53,932 nt of DNA, taken from the NCBI RefSeq assembly GCF_000485595.1, contig NW_014577193.1:171098-225029 (forward strand), written 5' to 3'. This document shows, one piece after another, positions 51,201-53,146 of this stretch. Source of the stretch: Priapulus caudatus. Lineage: Eukaryota > Priapulida > Priapulimorpha > Priapulimorphida > Priapulidae. The notes under the pieces are model-generated. The model was not told the DNA's origin. It did not search any database and saw nothing but the letters and a program-made list of their open reading frames with translations. Position numbers and translations under genes: made by a program. Position 1 is the stretch's first letter; every line of letters starts with the position of its first letter.

Positions 51201-53146
51201 GGGTAAGGGATGAGGAAACTATATAAGTCCCTACAGCCGGGCACTCTCCCTGTTACGACTCCCCCAGCACCAGATTACATACTCAAGCTCATCAAGTGTT
51301 CTTGTTCTTCGGAGAGTCCATGCAAGTCCAAGGGCTGTGGTTGTAACATTGGTAGACTGGCGTGTATACAATGTTTTGCAATTGTCAGGGCAGTGCTGCA
51401 TGTTGTAATGAACAAACTAGAGTCGTCCAACACGAAGCCTTTGATGACGAGGAAGAGGAGGAGGAGGACGATTAAAGCCAATTGATGACCCAAAAGCCAA
51501 ACTCATTTTCGTGGATTTTGCGTGTTTAACATAAGGGAAGGTTTAACGGTAAACCAATTTTCATGCCTAATCACAGACGTTTATGCTTGTATTAGTCTAC
51601 AACTATTTCAAAATGTTAAATGCAACTGTAAATGATAGTATAATATAATTTTTACATGCATTGGCATCTCATTATTGGACACTAGGCTTTATTTAATCCA
51701 AATTCAATTGTTTATGATGCGGTTTTGGATAAATCTACATTAAATAAAATTCCCCACAACTGAGCAACTGCCAGTTGTTAGAAATGCCTTATTTGGTGCA
51801 GATGCGGTTTTGGATAAATCTACATTAAATAAAATTCCCCACAACTGAGCAACTGCCAGTTGTTAGAAATGCCTTATTTGGTGCAAGAACATAAGAAAAC
51901 GAACGTAAGAAAAACTATATACCTCCATGCAAACCATATGCCCTATTCTGCCGGACTATTAACCTACCTCTTTAGTATGTATTATTTTATATTTTTTATA
52001 TTTAATGTCTTTTATCTTTTGATTTCTTATTATTTTTTACTGTTTGGGATGGCATGCGATGGCATGGCATGGCATGGGATGGGATGGGATGCAGTGCGAT
52101 GGGATGCAGTGCGATGGCATGGCATGGGATGGCATGAGATGGGATGGGATATAGGATGGGATGGGATGGCAGGCTTCTCCCTATGTTGCGCAAACCGGGC
52201 GCGCCCGCCCCGTTTGGGAAAACTCCCCCCCGTTTCAATCATTGCGCCACGTTTAAATTATTTCCGCCCCAATTCAAAAAAAAATTTAATGGGAATGGCT
52301 ACATGAGGAACAGGCGGAGTGAGTCAGCTTTGGAGGCGCTGCTGCTACTGGCAATTGAAGGGCCACCTCGGCAAGAATTCCTATTCGACCCACTGGCAGC
52401 AAGAACAAGTCCGCACCTGCAGCTACAGCACACACGCATCTATTGACTATATATAACAACGTTATAATAGTTGTTATAGTAGTTATAGTTGTTATAGTAG
52501 CTATAGTTGTTATAGTAGTTATATATAACTATATATAATGTTGTTATATATAGTCAATAGATGCGTGTGTGTTGTAACTGCAGGTGCGGACTTGTTCTTG
52601 CTGCCAGTGATTCGACCAGGCCCCCGGACCCCCCTAGTTTCCCCCCCCCCGTTTCAATTTCATCCTGGGGAGAACCCTGGATGGGATGCGGTGCGATGGG
52701 ATGGGATGAAATGGGATGGATGGATGGATGCATGAATGAATGCATAGATAGATAGATAGTTAGATTTTTTTGGGTATTTTCCTTTCAACCAAGCGGTCAC
52801 CAACTGAGTAACGCCACTGATTTCCTCGGGCAACGCCGAGTATCCCGCTAGTCTATAATGAAACATAAGTGCATCACTTGTAGAATATGTACAAATCCTA
52901 ACATTGTCCATTAACTTCACCAGACACCAGCACATGATTTTAATGATCCCCCTTCTTAATTCCTAAGATCCATCATCCTGACATGGTGCTTAGATCACAT
53001 CCCATCCGATCTCATTCTATTTGAATTACCAGATCACACCCAACATTGTCCAACCCTGTACATCTGTACCTCATAAAGCTTTGTAACCAGTGCTGCCTCC
53101 AGCTCCTTCACCCTAGCAGTGGCAATATGCAGTTCCGTCGCATGGT
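10489..53146 (-). CDS. TRIP11: TRIP11 (GMAP-210) golgin orthologue, 20 exons seen, 5' end outside window
   Basis: GMAP-210 is a long rod-like golgin that tethers vesicles at the cis-Golgi and supports traffic to cilia. Known family features are an N-terminal ALPS lipid-sensing segment, a long coiled coil, and a C-terminal GRAB domain that binds small GTPases. Seen here, in order: [18 protein letters not shown] with DKWRHQA (like the vertebrate SSQQEINRL..HWRH block), a long heptad-rich exon, [45 protein letters not shown], the GRAB-type [23 protein letters not shown], and the tail [23 protein letters not shown] ending in TAA at 10489-10491. The twenty exons join in frame with GT..AG introns, giving about 1520 residues visible. 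The ALPS exon is to the right of the window and a few hundred residues fall in the 22187-22995 gap. The vertebrate protein is about 2000 residues. Identity is based on remembered family sequence, not a search, but several blocks match nearly residue for residue. Confidence 0.94.
10801..10945. repeat. Degenerate GTAACAACAGGT repeat
   Basis: About 10-25 base units around GGTTACAGCAGGTAAC, strongly diverged, in the TRIP11 intron just upstream of the last exon's acceptor. Confidence 0.6.
11289..11414 (-). CDS. TRIP11: TRIP11 exon, post-GRAB linker
   Basis: Acceptor CTTAG, donor AAG|GTATAG, phase 0, 42 codons. It encodes [20 protein letters not shown] and [20 protein letters not shown]. The vertebrate protein has a similar tryptophan/glycine plus PNTP motif right after GRAB. 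Confidence 0.9.
11775..11889 (-). CDS. TRIP11: TRIP11 exon, GRAB domain
   Basis: Acceptor TTCAG, donor AAG|GTTTGC. It encodes [20 protein letters not shown] and [18 protein letters not shown], the GRAB domain (GRIP-related Arf/Arl-binding) of GMAP-210, with the vertebrate pattern RNLFIG..TP..R.EVLRLM.SIL conserved. It anchors the golgin to the Golgi membrane through a small GTPase. Confidence 0.96.
12065..12146 (-). CDS. TRIP11: TRIP11 exon leading into the GRAB domain
   Basis: Acceptor TCCAG, donor GATAA|GTAAGA. Two bases complete a Val codon, then [20 protein letters not shown] and EEGKVDK, with the last Lys split across the intron. EGKVDK is also the sequence just before GRAB in vertebrates. 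Confidence 0.93.
12358..12396. repeat. (TA)n tract
   Basis: Interrupted TA dinucleotide run in a TRIP11 intron. Confidence 0.85.
12709..12976. repeat. 20-base satellite, about 13 copies
   Basis: The unit GTGAATCGAATCATTCGATC repeats with variation at one or two positions. The core ATCGAATCATTCGAT is nearly palindromic, so each unit can form a hairpin. A related GATTCGATTCGCGGATCGAA follows at 13849 on the far side of the polypurine tract. Open frames here repeat with the unit and are not genes. Confidence 0.95.
12977..13848. repeat. Long polypurine tract (GGTAGAGGAGGGGGAGAA-type)
   Basis: About 870 bases almost entirely G/A on the plus strand, with units such as GGAGAAGGTAGAAGAGGGAG. It sits in the intron between the exons at 12065 and 15660. 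Such tracts can adopt triplex (H-DNA) structure. Confidence 0.9.
13877..14390. other. Intron sequence without recognisable feature
   Basis: A duplicated GTCCAG(G/T)AG..GTTCAATT motif at 13976-14030 is the only pattern seen. Confidence 0.4.
14520..14725. repeat. About 60-base tandem repeat, three copies
   Basis: Units share ATTCCATGCAGTATTATAGC and a CATGCAT(T/C)..CAA..GCAGAG half. Confidence 0.8.
15115..15659. repeat. About 48-base minisatellite containing copies of the exon-16 splice donor
   Basis: The unit is of the form TGTAACACCTGCATGTATAG then TGTCATTATACCTGTCAGCA. On the minus strand each good unit carries GACAGGTATAATGA, the exact exon/intron junction at 15660. Copies become more diverged leftwards. 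Confidence 0.9.
15660..15759 (-). CDS. TRIP11: TRIP11 exon 16 of those seen, with donor copied into adjacent minisatellite
   Basis: Acceptor CATCAG, donor GACAG|GTATAATGA, starts in phase 0 and ends after one base. It encodes [20 protein letters not shown] and [13 protein letters not shown], matching the vertebrate GKVISLQECLDEA..LTEQLD block. The donor sequence recurs in the downstream minisatellite at 15115-15655. Confidence 0.92.
16125..16228 (-). CDS. TRIP11: TRIP11 exon
   Basis: Acceptor TTTTAG, donor CAG|GTACAC. Two bases complete the Asp codon, then [20 protein letters not shown] and [14 protein letters not shown]; ends in phase 0. Confidence 0.9.
16525..16700. repeat. About 48-base GTGTGCCCCTTGC repeat, three copies
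   Basis: Units of CATTCAGCATGTGTGTGTGC with CTTGCATTTCTC. A further unit is found at 17352-17400, so the array appears split by the intervening 650 bases. Confidence 0.75.
16760..17302. mobile_element. Possible solo LTR
   Basis: Begins TGTGACAGAACTGG and ends GGTAATTTCTTACA, with a TATA-like AATAAAAAGGGACG near the middle and GACAGAGTCGAGAGAGTCGA after it, as in Gypsy-type LTRs. No target duplication, primer site or second copy is seen in the window. It sits inside a split tandem array. Confidence 0.3.
17562..17725 (-). CDS. TRIP11: TRIP11 exon with the ESLQEQL block
   Basis: Acceptor TACAG, donor CGAG|GTAGGT; the first base completes Ser and the last base begins Asp. It encodes [20 protein letters not shown] followed by [20 protein letters not shown] and [13 protein letters not shown]. 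It is nearly collinear with vertebrate VESLQEQLNVVSKQRDETA..LANLQMVLEHFQ. Confidence 0.96.
17812..17882. repeat. (GATGAC)n-type microsatellite
   Basis: Interrupted GATGACAGTGA units; an Asp/Ser-rich open frame on the plus strand is a consequence of this repeat. Confidence 0.9.
18212..18405 (-). CDS. TRIP11: TRIP11 exon, coiled coil
   Basis: Acceptor GTCTAG, donor CAG|GTAAGA, starts in phase 0 and ends with two bases of a Ser codon. It encodes [20 protein letters not shown] followed by [17 protein letters not shown], matching the vertebrate LERLRNHLLE.EDSYT.EAL.AE block. Confidence 0.94.
18431..19462. repeat. 43-base minisatellite, about 24 copies
   Basis: Unit CCCTCAGGGTGGTGCTACCC plus TAACCATGCATCCACCCAGCGAC. 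The first five or six units are nearly perfect; from about 18690 on single-base insertions and deletions are dense. CCCTCAGGGTGG and GGTGG..CCACC halves make units partly palindromic. Confidence 0.95.
19590..20545. repeat. About 75-base minisatellite, degenerate
   Basis: Units share CCCTCTAACCATGTTCTCTT, CCTAGCCACGATCCC and TACTATGATACCTCCCCCTC. Many small indels. It lies in the same intron as the 43-base array. Confidence 0.9.
20591..20791 (-). CDS. TRIP11: TRIP11 exon with the [11 protein letters not shown] block
   Basis: Acceptor TTTCAG, donor CAG|GTGAGT, phase 0, 67 codons. It begins [18 protein letters not shown] and ends [20 protein letters not shown] plus GQLQSQ. The [11 protein letters not shown] core is identical to the vertebrate protein. 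Confidence 0.95.
20907..20945. repeat. (TA)n tract
   Basis: TATATATATATATATAATTA in a TRIP11 intron. Confidence 0.8.
21195..21326 (-). CDS. TRIP11: TRIP11 exon after the gap
   Basis: Acceptor CCTTAG, donor AAG|GTATGG, phase 0 at both ends, 44 codons: [20 protein letters not shown] and [20 protein letters not shown]. The latter matches the vertebrate LQETNMKF..LREKEFE block. Confidence 0.92.
21467..21692. repeat. Dispersed repeat with CCTCCGCC inverted ends
   Basis: Starts CCTCCGCCAAGGTGG and ends TGGCGGAGG, with GTTTGTTTGTCTGTCAACA and AAGTTACGGATGGATTTTGA inside. I recall this sequence type as a high-copy interspersed repeat in many aquatic animals; its class is uncertain. Confidence 0.65.
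21838..22186. repeat. TAGTCATCGTGAGTCACAT microsatellite array at the gap edge
   Basis: Mixed units TAGTCATCAT, TAGTCATCGTGAGTCACAT and TATTCACAT tile up to the first N. The array probably stopped the assembly. Confidence 0.95.
22187..22995. other. Assembly gap, 809 N
   Basis: Hides the end of the large TRIP11 exon, its donor and possibly one or more further exons: the vertebrate protein has a few hundred residues between the two flanking conserved blocks. Confidence 0.98.
22996..24851 (-). CDS. TRIP11: TRIP11 large central coiled-coil exon, truncated by the N gap
   Basis: An acceptor TATAG directly precedes ATGGCAGCA; this Met is internal because the upstream exon joins in phase 0. At least 618 codons are open to the gap edge. 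The sequence is an almost unbroken coiled coil very rich in Ala, Glu, Arg and Gln. Near the C-terminal end there is a highly charged, Asp/Glu/Gly-rich non-helical linker (about residues 445-555 of the exon), then [29 protein letters not shown], which matches a vertebrate block ending in MDIVAA. Vertebrate TRIP11 also has one very large central exon. The donor and the last coding part lie inside the gap. GC content is much higher than in the other exons. Confidence 0.95.
24880..25145. repeat. GT/TGCATG-rich simple repeat
   Basis: Alternating GTGTGTGCATGTGCGTGC-like sequence in the intron directly before the large exon. Open frames here are repeat artefacts. Confidence 0.7.
25251..25403 (-). 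CDS. TRIP11: TRIP11 exon, coiled coil
   Basis: Acceptor CCGCAG, donor CGA|GTGAGT, phase 0 at both ends, 51 codons. It encodes [20 protein letters not shown] and ends in [16 protein letters not shown], with heptad-spaced Leu/Ile typical of a coiled coil. Confidence 0.88.
25436..25490. repeat. GTCAACCGAAACC tandem repeat
   Basis: Four short 13-14 base units (ACCGTCAACCGAA) just upstream of the exon at 25251-25403. Confidence 0.8.
25665..25776 (-). CDS. TRIP11: TRIP11 exon
   Basis: Acceptor GTGTAG, donor GAG|GTAAAC. Its first base completes the codon split with the previous exon, after which the frame reads [31 protein letters not shown]. Phase agreement on both sides supports it. Confidence 0.82.
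26177..26252. repeat. (TA)n tract
   Basis: Long TA run immediately downstream of the exon donor at 26279. Confidence 0.95.
26279..26451 (-). CDS. TRIP11: TRIP11 exon
   Basis: Acceptor TATTAG, donor GCAG|GTAAGC, starts in phase 0 and ends after two bases of a codon. It encodes [20 protein letters not shown] followed by a Ser/Thr/Pro-rich stretch ([12 protein letters not shown]). The donor lies about 25 bases from a long (TA)n tract in the next intron. Confidence 0.82.
26756..26842. repeat. (TA)n/(TAT)n tract
   Basis: TATAT and TTATTA runs between two TRIP11 exons. Confidence 0.9.
26939..27015 (-). CDS. TRIP11: TRIP11 short exon
   Basis: Acceptor TATAG, donor AAG|GTTGGT. It takes two bases to finish the split codon from the previous exon (giving Glu) and ends in phase 0. 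It encodes [19 protein letters not shown] plus VVERNK. Little family conservation is visible; the call rests on splice sites, phase and position. Confidence 0.72.
27771..28040. repeat. About 60-base tandem repeat, four degenerate copies
   Basis: Units contain GATACAGA.A.ACAGATGTAAC and TTACCAAGAACACAGGAAG. Confidence 0.8.
28041..28610. other. Intron sequence without recognisable feature
   Basis: Nothing seen beyond short GTGGGTGTCAC repeats at 28435-28500. Confidence 0.4.
28611..28985. repeat. Purine-rich tract ending in (AG)n
   Basis: G/A-biased sequence grading into a pure AGAGAG run at 28900-28985. Confidence 0.9.
29250..29606. repeat. CA/CG-rich simple repeat, block 1
   Basis: ACGCACGC and ACACACGCGCGC runs with a perfectly duplicated 40-base stretch containing ATAGATACACGCACCATACA (29420-29495). 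Ends in CACCCAAATAATAGTAATTT, which recurs at 29901. Confidence 0.9.
29690..29960. repeat. CA/CG-rich simple repeat, block 2
   Basis: About five copies of a 29-base unit ACGCGCGCACCACACATACG plus CACGCAC, followed by a second copy of CACCCAAATAATAGTAATTT. Confidence 0.9.
29961..30656. other. Intron sequence without recognisable feature
   Basis: GC-richer stretch at 30200-30450 with GCAGC/GGCAG patches; nothing else recognised. Confidence 0.4.
30657..30806. repeat. 97-base-period direct duplication
   Basis: AATCTCTCACACTCACAACC and GCGACCTGTCTTGCACACC occur twice, 97 bases apart. The second copy abuts the palindromic element at 30807. Confidence 0.85.
30807..31231. mobile_element. Palindromic transposable element with peptide-coding arms
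   Basis: Two 194-base arms (30807-31000, 31038-31231) are inverted copies with nine mismatches and no indels, around a 37-base AT-rich loop. The ends are CACAGGCACTTGAAGCG and its inverse. A perfect 8-bp duplication CACTCCAC flanks it (30799-30806, 31232-31239). Each arm is open outward from the loop for about 60 codons and encodes nearly the same peptide, containing [20 protein letters not shown] then [20 protein letters not shown]. The peptide is not recognised and no start ATG is seen. Not a classic hAT end (CAG), though an 8-bp duplication fits hAT or P. Confidence 0.85.
31313..31650. repeat. Degenerate 45-50 base tandem repeat
   Basis: Recurring GCAACCTACCCCTTCCTACA and AATATACCAGGGCAACC modules, strongly diverged. 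Confidence 0.7.
31960..32440. repeat. Pyrimidine-rich degenerate repeat
   Basis: Modules such as CACCACCTCGCCTACCTTCG with TTTCTCCCCACC, then a CCCTCCTCCCAC run at 32365-32430, next to the exon at 32471. Confidence 0.75.
32471..32609 (-). CDS. TRIP11: TRIP11 exon, coiled coil
   Basis: Acceptor GTGTAG, donor ACAG|GTAAGT, starts in phase 0 and ends after one base of a codon. It encodes [34 protein letters not shown] and a Ser/Thr tail. It aligns with the vertebrate segment containing the HQQKL..RHREEL block. Confidence 0.88.
32640..33060. repeat. Pyrimidine-rich intron sequence
   Basis: C/T-biased sequence upstream of the exon at 32471-32609. Open frames in it are compositional. Confidence 0.6.
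33203..33238. repeat. (TA)n tract
   Basis: Pure TA run preceded by degenerate ACATTAGTG repeats (33120-33200). Confidence 0.95.
33435..33715. repeat. GT/CG alternating purine-pyrimidine tract
   Basis: About 48-base units of GTGGGTGTTTGTGCGCGCGC. The alternating pattern could form Z-DNA. Confidence 0.9.
33955..34752. repeat. 30/47-base compound minisatellite
   Basis: A 30-base module (TAGTCAGAGCTGTTACCTAC plus AGCTACCATG) occurs about 17 times, alone or followed by a 17-base module TCTCTTACAGACCACTG. The two arrangements are interspersed irregularly. Open frames follow the unit. Confidence 0.95.
34817..35138. mobile_element. Non-autonomous hAT-like element with 5-bp duplication
   Basis: Ends CAGGGTTCATAG and CTACGAACCCTG. 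TTAAC on both sides (34812-34816, 35139-35143). The interior has ATAAGTACTTATAAGA-like inverted sub-terminal repeats (ATAAGGACTTATAAGACC at the left) and no ORF. Confidence 0.75.
35144..35600. other. Intron sequence without recognisable feature
   Basis: Nothing recognised. Confidence 0.4.
35667..35676. other. Assembly gap, 10 N
   Basis: Placeholder gap inside the left inverted repeat. Confidence 0.98.
35677..36050. repeat. Polypyrimidine CTTCTCCACCAG-type satellite
   Basis: Units of CCTCCTTCTCCACCAGCTTC; complement of the GCTGGTGGAGAAGG motif at 1329. Open frames in it are compositional. Confidence 0.9.
36138..39604. mobile_element. Element of about 3.5 kb with long terminal inverted repeats
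   Basis: The left end AATAGCGAAACCAAGAATAT is inverted at the right end ATTTCTTGGTTCACTATT. Similarity continues inward for several hundred bases (AGTTCAAGGTTTTTTTATTG, CCAACTTTGGGGAAC, AACCTATAAAGTCAAGGT). The arms contain about 300-base internal repeats (GGTCAAGGT..AGAATCATGG), seen three times in the left arm. Long arms with sub-repeats recall foldback or Mutator-type elements; family not determined. Confidence 0.7.
37411..38603 (-). pseudogene. Unidentified open frames inside the long-inverted-repeat element
   Basis: Overlapping minus-strand frames at 37793-38407 (204 codons) and 38298-38603, plus 37411-37626 with a Cys/His-rich end ([18 protein letters not shown]), have more even composition than other spurious frames here. 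They could be remnants of the element's own gene broken by frameshifts. I recognise no domain, and no single frame spans the region. Confidence 0.25.
39728..39878. repeat. Polypyrimidine CTTCTCC satellite
   Basis: Same CTTCTCC(C/A)..CCACCAG units and same strand as 35677-36050, although the surrounding arms are inverted. Confidence 0.9.
40073..40545. other. Intron sequence without recognisable feature
   Basis: Nothing recognised. Confidence 0.4.
40549..40985. mobile_element. MITE with TTA target duplication (PIF/Harbinger-like)
   Basis: Ends TGCTAGCCGCACACTATCCG and CGGATAGTGTGCGGCTAGCA are perfect inverses, flanked by TTA on both sides (40546-40548, 40986-40988). 437 bases; the interior has further AGTGTGCGGGGGC sub-terminal repeats and a GGGAGGCTTAAGTTTG tandem. 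A trinucleotide TTA duplication fits Harbinger. Confidence 0.8.
40989..41758. other. Intron; weak GACTGACTAACT repeats only
   Basis: 41430-41720 is rich in diverged ACTAACTGACTG-like words; otherwise nothing recognised. Confidence 0.5.
41759..41848 (-). CDS. TRIP11: TRIP11 exon, coiled coil
   Basis: Acceptor TTTACAG, donor CAG|GTGAAT, phase 0 at both ends, 30 codons: [29 protein letters not shown] second in-exon acceptor-like TTTACAG lies 12 bases downstream, but using it would break the phase-0 join to the previous exon. Confidence 0.85.
42013..42050. repeat. (CT)n tract
   Basis: Pure CT run with one interruption. Confidence 0.95.
42270..42545. repeat. (CA)n / CACG-rich tract
   Basis: ACACACGCACGTGCACGC-type alternating sequence. 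Open frames on both strands are artefacts of it. Confidence 0.9.
42546..44102. other. Intron sequence without recognisable feature
   Basis: AT-rich; pyrimidine-rich near 43890-44050 ahead of the exon donor. No ORF, repeat or element recognised. Confidence 0.5.
44103..44372 (-). CDS. TRIP11: TRIP11 exon with the [10 protein letters not shown] block
   Basis: Acceptor TTTCAG, donor AAG|GTAAAT, phase 0 at both ends, 90 codons. It encodes a short coiled coil ([16 protein letters not shown]), a Pro/His/Asn-rich linker ([17 protein letters not shown]), then the strongly conserved [18 protein letters not shown] and DKWRHQA. The same order of His/Ser-rich linker followed by the EINRL block is found in vertebrate GMAP-210. 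Confidence 0.95.
44658..44768 (-). CDS. TRIP11: TRIP11 exon, N-terminal coiled coil
   Basis: Acceptor TTAACAG, donor GAG|GTACAA, both phase 0, 37 codons. It encodes [27 protein letters not shown], matching the vertebrate block NERLKKL..YRNQLQQKE in order and spacing. Confidence 0.9.
44769..45358. other. Intron sequence without recognisable feature
   Basis: Nothing recognised. Confidence 0.4.
45364..45820. mobile_element. Non-autonomous hAT-like element with 5-bp duplication (GGGAGAACCCTG family), copy A
   Basis: Ends CAGGGTTCTCCC and GGGGAGAACCCTG; GTCTG on both sides (45359-45363, 45821-45825). The interior carries C-rich ACTCCCCCCCCC and TTTCCCCTCCCTCC blocks and GCGCCCACGCCCCGTTTGGG. A related copy is at 52170-52679. 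Confidence 0.8.
45826..46410. other. Intron sequence without recognisable feature
   Basis: Nothing recognised. Confidence 0.4.
46416..47848. mobile_element. hAT-like element, copy B of 3124-4059, with an internal insertion
   Basis: Ends CAGTGCCGAATAAGG and CTTATTCGAGCAGCTG; ACTAC on both sides (46411-46415, 47849-47853). Same order of sequence as copy A, but with many single-base indels and a 478-base block (46594-47071) absent from copy A. Confidence 0.75.
46594..47071. mobile_element. Block inserted in hAT-like copy B
   Basis: Starts after GTGTAGCCAG and ends before ATTTTATTAACCAG, which are adjacent in copy A. No inverted ends or target duplication seen, so it could also be family sequence lost from copy A. 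Confidence 0.5.
47854..48370. other. Intron sequence without recognisable feature
   Basis: Nothing recognised. Confidence 0.4.
48385..48560. repeat. Possible LINE/SINE 3' fragment
   Basis: Contains TGACCTTTGACCTTGTGACC and a CGCACGCACGCACAGACGG tail, words I associate with RTE-type non-LTR element ends. Weak evidence. Confidence 0.3.
49237..49790. repeat. Direct and inverted repeats around CAGAACC(C)ATCTCCCAGACG
   Basis: CCATCTATTGA..GAATAG..CAGAACC.ATCTCCCAGACGTGGTGATTC occurs at 49237-49322 and 49391-49503, and inverted at 49658-49775 (GAATCAGCACGTCTAGGAGG, ATTCATCAATAGATGG). An ACAAACAAACACACAGAAG tail at 49551 resembles non-LTR 3' ends. Confidence 0.7.
50079..50234. repeat. Dispersed repeat, copy B
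   Basis: Second copy of the sequence at 1761-1916, same orientation. Confidence 0.85.
50340..50505 (-). pseudogene. Decayed Helitron/PIF1-type helicase C-terminal fragment
   Basis: Reading the minus strand gives [20 protein letters not shown], then LSVVGLHLG, a stop, and [20 protein letters not shown]. This is the C-terminal PIF1 helicase signature (FAMTINKxQGQ..GQLYVGxSR) found in Helitron transposons. The stop codon and lack of the upstream motifs mean it is non-functional. Confidence 0.8.
50579..51478 (+). pseudogene. Decayed transposon-linked protein, HEEADT/DDTDV..Cys-rich tail
   Basis: An open frame to 51049 contains [34 protein letters not shown] and [17 protein letters not shown]. 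After frame breaks the typical tail follows: EYGWVRDEE, then [20 protein letters not shown] with KSKGCGC, and an acidic Asp/Glu end in yet another frame. I recall this architecture from many uncharacterised, transposon-associated proteins of invertebrates; the spaced acidic residues suggest a PIN-like nuclease fold, which is inference. At least three frame shifts show it is inactive. It lies next to the helicase fragment but on the opposite strand. Confidence 0.65.
51716..51885. repeat. 85-base tandem duplication
   Basis: Two identical copies starting GATGCGGTTTTGGATAAATC and ending CCTTATTTGGTGCA. Confidence 0.95.
52045..52169. repeat. GGGAT/GGCAT pentamer microsatellite
   Basis: GGGATGGGATGCGATGGCAT-type units; continues at 52680 on the other side of the inserted element. 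Confidence 0.95.
52170..52679. mobile_element. hAT-like element, copy B of 45364-45820, inserted in the pentamer array
   Basis: Ends CAGGCTTCTCCC and GGGGAGAACCCTG; GATGG on each side (52165-52169, 52680-52684), though the host array itself is GATGG. It contains the nested palindromic element 52391-52609. Confidence 0.8.
52391..52609. mobile_element. Palindromic element with perfect 8-bp duplication
   Basis: Arms of about 70 bases start CACTGGCAGCAAGAACAAGT and differ at two positions; the loop is a GTTATAGTAGTTATA repeat. ATTCGACC flanks it on both sides (52383-52390, 52610-52617). The related hAT-like copy has the uninterrupted site ATTCGACCAGG at 45526. The ends (CACtGGCA) resemble those of the 30807 element (CACaGGCA). 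Confidence 0.9.
52680..52760. repeat. GGGAT / GGAT / GATA microsatellite
   Basis: GGGATG pentamers grade into GGAT and then GATA tetramers. Confidence 0.95.
53070..53146 (-). CDS. TRIP11: TRIP11 exon (first in window, second of gene by inference)
   Basis: A TTTCAG acceptor precedes the exon and GAG|GTACAG is the donor. It begins two bases into a codon and ends at a codon boundary. It encodes [23 protein letters not shown], which aligns with the vertebrate segment just after the ALPS region. No upstream coding exon was found between 53147 and the window end. Confidence 0.85.
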
